Positions 59,335 through 64,000 of a DNA stretch of 64,000 nt are shown here, piece by piece. Below the pieces are notes generated by a model that was given only the letters and a program-made list of their open reading frames with translations, made no database searches and was not told where the DNA came from. The stretch covers positions 7,958,611 to 8,022,610 of the forward strand of contig OX246741.1 of assembly GCA_945910005.1 (NCBI GenBank), in the 5' to 3' direction. Position numbers and translations under genes: made by a program. Numbering within the stretch: position 1 is the first letter of the stretch; every line of letters begins with the position of its first letter. Origin of the DNA: Isoperla grammatica. Its lineage: Eukaryota > Arthropoda > Insecta > Plecoptera > Perlodidae.

Positions 59335-59438
59335 AAAACCAGACCAAGTCACAAGAAGAATTTACTATTTCCAGGCGGGAACAAGGACACAATGACCAAT
59401 CCAATAATATGTTTTAAAATCTATTCTTAGATATTTTC

Positions 59439-59521
59439 CCGGATTCACAAGAGATTCAAAGTTAGGTCGGTCTTAGAGTTAAGATCAAACAAAGACTTAG
59501 GACCTCGCTTGTGAATCCGGG
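59439..59521 (-). mobile_element. ~83-bp GATTCACAAGAG element, copy 2 (inverted)
   Basis: CCCGGATTCACAAG and CTTGTGAATCCGGG are exact 14-base ends. The interior, AAGTTAGGTCGGTCTTAGAG, is the inverse of copy 1. The two copies are ~105 bases apart in opposite orientation. Confidence 0.8.
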
Positions 59522-62068
59522 CACTGATGTTTCGCCTCGAACAACAAGTAACGTACATTGCGCCGCGAGACAGTGTTTTATATAAAGCCGTTGGGTTGTT
59601 CGATAACAGCCAATCAAATTCAACCTTGCGGGAAATTGCGCTCTCAACGTGTCTACCTTGTCTACTCAAAATGTGCTGTATTCCATTCGCGTTTTGCGGG
59701 AAGATTTTTACCCGTAAAATATTAATATTTGAAAACCAATCGTGCTTTTGAAAATACTTGTAATGGAAATGGATATAAAAGAGGAATAATTAATTATGTG
59801 ATTAATCAAGACCCTCACGTGGAGAATATTGAAATAGTAACCACGGTAATGATAAAACACACCAAAGTGAGTAAATTTTCGAATTACAAATAAATTCTGT
59901 ACATTATTAAAAAAAAAATCAGCAACCAAGTAAACAAACACCGGAATAAAATGCAATTAATTATTTTTGTGACTTGTAGATTTATTTTTGCTTCCATTAC
60001 AGAAGGTTCTGCGTTTGATTGCCGGGTAGTTATCTAATTGCTTTTTCAGTAATTTCTAGATGTACGATTTTAACCTATCAACGTCATTTTAGCTTGTGTA
60101 TAATATGTAAACGAACACTTTAGTTACGTCAAAGCAACGAGGCACAAAACCTGTAATATTCCTCGCCGAAATACCTACTACGGCGTGCGTGTAAACAGTC
60201 GACATCAAATGTATTAGTTGCGAATTATTATTGATTGCATTTGAGATTTACCTCCGTATATTCATAATCGACCCAAATACTACCTCGTAGGGACTTTGTA
60301 TTTATATGGAAATTAAAGTTGATACAAAACACTTCGATAGCAACTTGGATTTCAAATGGACTCGACTATTAACACCGGCATAAGTTAGTTTCGTTCGTAT
60401 CTATCTCACCATATTTTATCCCACTATTTACTTTAGGTTATGTAATCTATTCAATTCTCCCCAAGGTTGTTATTTCATGGAAATTGCGATTTAGCTAATT
60501 GAGTTAATCAAGCAATGTTCGTCCGTACGGCCGAGCAGTATTTCTGCGAGAATACACCATGAATTCAAGTGGAAACGCGGTAGATGGACTTAAATTGTAT
60601 AAACAAAGATCGAATGTAGTAGAAGACTATTACACCGACGTAGACTCAATTAAGGCTCGGTAATAGAAACTAAACTCGGAAAGTCGTCTAGTTCCATATA
60701 GGTATGTTAGCTTACACGAGTACAGACATTAAACGTTTAACTATGTAGAGCTGAAACACATCCACATTCGTGGACACTTGGCTGCGGCACTATTATCTCT
60801 TGCGCTTGAAGTTGTGGAGCGATGCGACATTGACAAGTAATGGCTGCATAGATAGCAGTGTTTGGTTGTTGTATAGCGTTAAATTGCAGATAGTGCACTA
60901 ATAAATGTCCACTCCGCCAAGGGGGCTGTTTTGTAATGGCCGATTGGTGCAGGGGGTATCTATACTCGTTCTTTTAACGGGCAAGGGGCAACATCCCGTT
61001 GTGAGTGTTCCGATAACACAGCAAGGGAAGATTAGAGTGTGGTGGCTATTTCTCGTTGGTGATCACGTTTAATTCTTGGTTCTCATGTAGATGGACGCGG
61101 GATCGACTCTTAGTAGTGGTAATCTGAGGCAGATGAAAGTATTTAGTATTCACTGTTTTTAAAACTGAATTTAAGATGAAAAATGTAATTATGCATTGTT
61201 TGCTATTACCTAAGGTACCCTTAAACAAGAATGCAAACTTTCTGTCATTTTGATGTTCAAACACAAATTTTCTGATTTAATAAATAAAATAAAAAAGCGG
61301 AAAGAAAATTGTTGCTGCTCTCTGGTACATTCGGTTTATTCAGTCCTTTGACGTATTATCGAATATCGTAGAGTGTCGTCTGCATGCTTCGATTTAGAGT
61401 AAGGGGTTTTACCGTGATGTTTTGAACAGAGTATATCACTTTCCTAAATGTCAATTTCTAGATAAGAGCTGTTAAGGGTCGCAGTCGCTTTAAATATAGA
61501 CTCTGTATTCGGTGACATGCGACAGCTAGATAATCGATACTCCAAGTATTCGAGTTTGAACTGCTTTAAGTGCTACGTACCTATCTCCAAGCTTTACTTG
61601 CACAAGTACAGATTTCCGTATACTTGACTGTGCATTTGGTTCCCATACACATATCGCTGTCGAAAGAACAAAACCTCTTTAAATGCAACTTTAGCTCAAA
61701 AATAGGTTATTACTAAAAATAAAATCAGAAAAAATCAAGGCATACAGTGACAGAACCTCTCAAGTGATTATCAAATCGCAGATCGTTTTCAGGATCGTAT
61801 AATACAATTCTTTGGTTTTAAAATTTCCAATAAAACCTCTCGTTTACATACATTTTGCTATGGTTATTCTTACCATTTTAGGAGTTGTTCATTATTCATG
61901 TTTAGCTCAATTTGACGTCCTCTTTTATAGAACAGTTTTATAACTGAATAGAAAATACATAAAATAAATAAAATAAATGTTTAATGAAACAAAGTATAAA
62001 TTCATGTCGTGTGTTGTGGAAGCGGTGATGAAAATATAAGAGAGCTAAAACGAACAAACGACACGTTT
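59522..62068. other. AT-rich spacer
   Basis: A right-end fragment of the 133-bp hairpin element (TACTTGACTGTGCAT) at 61621-61635 is the only recognisable repeat. Frames at 59527-59956 and 61046-61264 show no exon features. Confidence 0.45.
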
Positions 62069-62172
62069 ATGCGCATTCACTGCATGTGTCCATGGTTGTC
62101 CTATATTCCGAGCACCGTAGATGCGCATTCACTGTATGTGTCCATGATTGTCCTATATTCCGAGCACCGTAG
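62069..62172. repeat. 52-bp tandem duplication
   Basis: Two copies (62069 and 62121) of ATGCGCATTCACTG...TTGTCCTATATTCCGAGCAC, differing at two positions. Confidence 0.93.
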
Positions 62173-64000
62173 ACGAGGCGAGTGCTAAGCAGCGGAGAGT
62201 GTAGTCGTTCTGTTTGTTTGTCTGCTCGGAGCTGCAGAAAGATGTTCGCCGGGGGGTTTCTGTCGTGCCTTTATTTCATTCTATTCTCTCCTTTTCTCTA
62301 CGGATGTATATTTTAATATTTTCTATGAGTGTTTGTATACGTGCAGGTAACAACGAGGAGCATCTCTCATAAAGGATTGGTTGTTTGTTTGTTTGTTTTC
62401 TCAGTATCCGTCAGTCCTCTTGCGATCACAGTGACTATACTTGTATCTTCTGGCCACGATAACGTTTTGTATGTTTTATTTTATTCGATCCTTATTTCTA
62501 AACGGAAAAGGTGTAGACCCGGCACCTCCACCAAAAATATACAATTGTTTTATTTTCTTATAAATTGCGTTCTAAAACGTGATCAAGTTCCTATAAATCC
62601 CCTGGCGGAGTCTTGTCGCACTCGCGCGCGCTTTTAGCGGTGATTAAGTGGACATTGAAATGTGGTAACGCATGAACTACACCCTTTAATGGAAACGAGG
62701 ATTTGTTTCTATTGTGTATCACACTTCAATATGTTTTATTCAATAACAATAACTAAAACTTTTTTGTTCTACTTTTTATCTCGTTTTTCCAACAGTTTCA
62801 TATGACCCACATAAACCCATCCCTTAGCCCCCCCCCCCACCCCCACCCCTACCCCTAGGCAAGATTGCTAAAGAAAAATATGGAAAATTCCCGTTTTCCC
62901 TCGATTGTGTGTCGTGCTCTTGTGTTCACTCGAAATTAAATATTTCTTTGTCTTCTGATTGCATCTCCTAGAATCAAAGACGACGATCATGCTTTGTTCT
63001 GCTATTTGACTACGTTAATGAAATCGACATCGAGTCAAAGGAGTTATTTTAATCGTTTCGACGAACTAAGTCGGAAAGAATTTGAATAGCACGCGAACGA
63101 CGCATATATACGAATGTCGGTATTGGGAACAATGGCCATAAAATAACAAAGGAACTGTTTCCAGTCGGCGAAGTAAATTGTATTGCAGACAGATATAAAT
63201 AATGAAGAGAATTAATCATAAAAACGATTAACGTCTTCTTCGTTTATATGTCTATAATTTAATGGAAGTTTGAAGGAGAGCTATTAAAACGTATAATTTA
63301 TCTGTTTCTAGATGTCATGTTTCGAGTATTAAATAAATCTAATCCTTGTCCAGGGGAGATAACGTGTTATGGTCCACTTGCTCTTATGTCTTCAAGACAA
63401 TATATCATTTCGTTAGGATGCGCGCAATGTAATGTAAATTGTTTACGGGTTTGTTGAGATGGTTACTACTGTACTTGTCGTAGCGAATTACACGTGTGTA
63501 ACTGTGTAAACAAATGTAGCGCAAGACGTTTTATGTTGCGCTGACTTTACTCTAGCAGATGTAGAGCGACATTCTTACCGATAGAGGTGACTCAGCTATA
63601 TCCTGCTTCAGTAGGTCTTGAATTGAGAGGGAGTGTAGATCAACATTTTGGGACAATGTGTAACGGGGGGGGGTATGTTGTGTGTGACATCTACCCTTCA
63701 TATTTTGTTTTATTCTAGTATAAGTGATAAAAAAAAAAAACGTGTTTGACTTTGATGTGACTTTATATGTTGGAACTTTAAGAAAATATATTGATTTGTC
63801 AAGTTTTTTTCCGTTGAGTGCTTTTCATTACTGTTTTTTTGTGGGTGTTGCTTTTTACTCTTGTGACATCATTAAAGAGGGGTTACGCCTTCTATGATGT
63901 AAGGGGGGAGGGAAGGAGGTCTAGTTTGGTGCCGAATTGTGACACCATTTATGGTGTATATGTGCGACTTCGCAAGTACTGTGATACGGCGTATATACGC
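62173..64000. other. AT-rich right end of the window
   Basis: ACCCGGCACCTCCACCAAA at 62517-62535 is the fourth tRNA-Ala-like motif and lies inside an otherwise unsupported plus frame (62329-62637). C-rich sequence lies at 62828-62860, nine G at 63665-63673. No gene recognised. Confidence 0.45.

Overview
The window looks like animal nuclear DNA, AT-rich and dominated by repeats. There are no operons or long ORFs, and splice-flanked exon-sized frames are rare. One well supported coding exon belongs to the arrestin family. The repeat mix (short terminal-inverted-repeat elements, tRNA-derived heads, long poly-G/poly-C tracts, several minisatellites) fits an invertebrate, and a mollusc is my guess. 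Nothing in the sequence fixes the phylum.

Layout. 1-4629 is a 148-bp satellite (31 units plus a partial one) that runs off the left edge. 4630-11000 holds a 33-bp minisatellite, a TTAA-flanked non-autonomous transposon, GA microsatellites and a possible decayed chitin-binding exon. 11050-11623 has two exon-like frames of unknown identity on the minus strand. 12263-12548 is an arrestin exon (minus strand). Directly upstream of it in gene sense, at 12549-13660, lie seven tandem 155-bp copies of its 3' splice site plus its first ~115 bases, followed by older, decayed copies as far as ~14300. This exon-derived array is the most unusual object in the window. 14485-14868 is a 384-bp near-perfect palindrome. 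16-35 kb contains three copies of a ~285-bp inverted-repeat element, a 59-bp tandem array carrying YY1-like motifs, tRNA-like fragments and poly-G/C tracts. 36-64 kb contains further tandem repeats, a cluster of 133-bp hairpin elements, an ankyrin-like remnant, other inverted-repeat elements and a few weak exon candidates.

How it fits together: the arrestin exon is flanked by a phase-2 acceptor and a phase-0 donor, so the rest of that gene should lie on the minus strand on both sides. I found no other arrestin exon here, so much of the window may be arrestin intron or intergenic DNA. Other coding calls are low confidence. No bacterial features, CRISPR arrays or rRNA genes were seen, and no intact tRNA gene was recognised.
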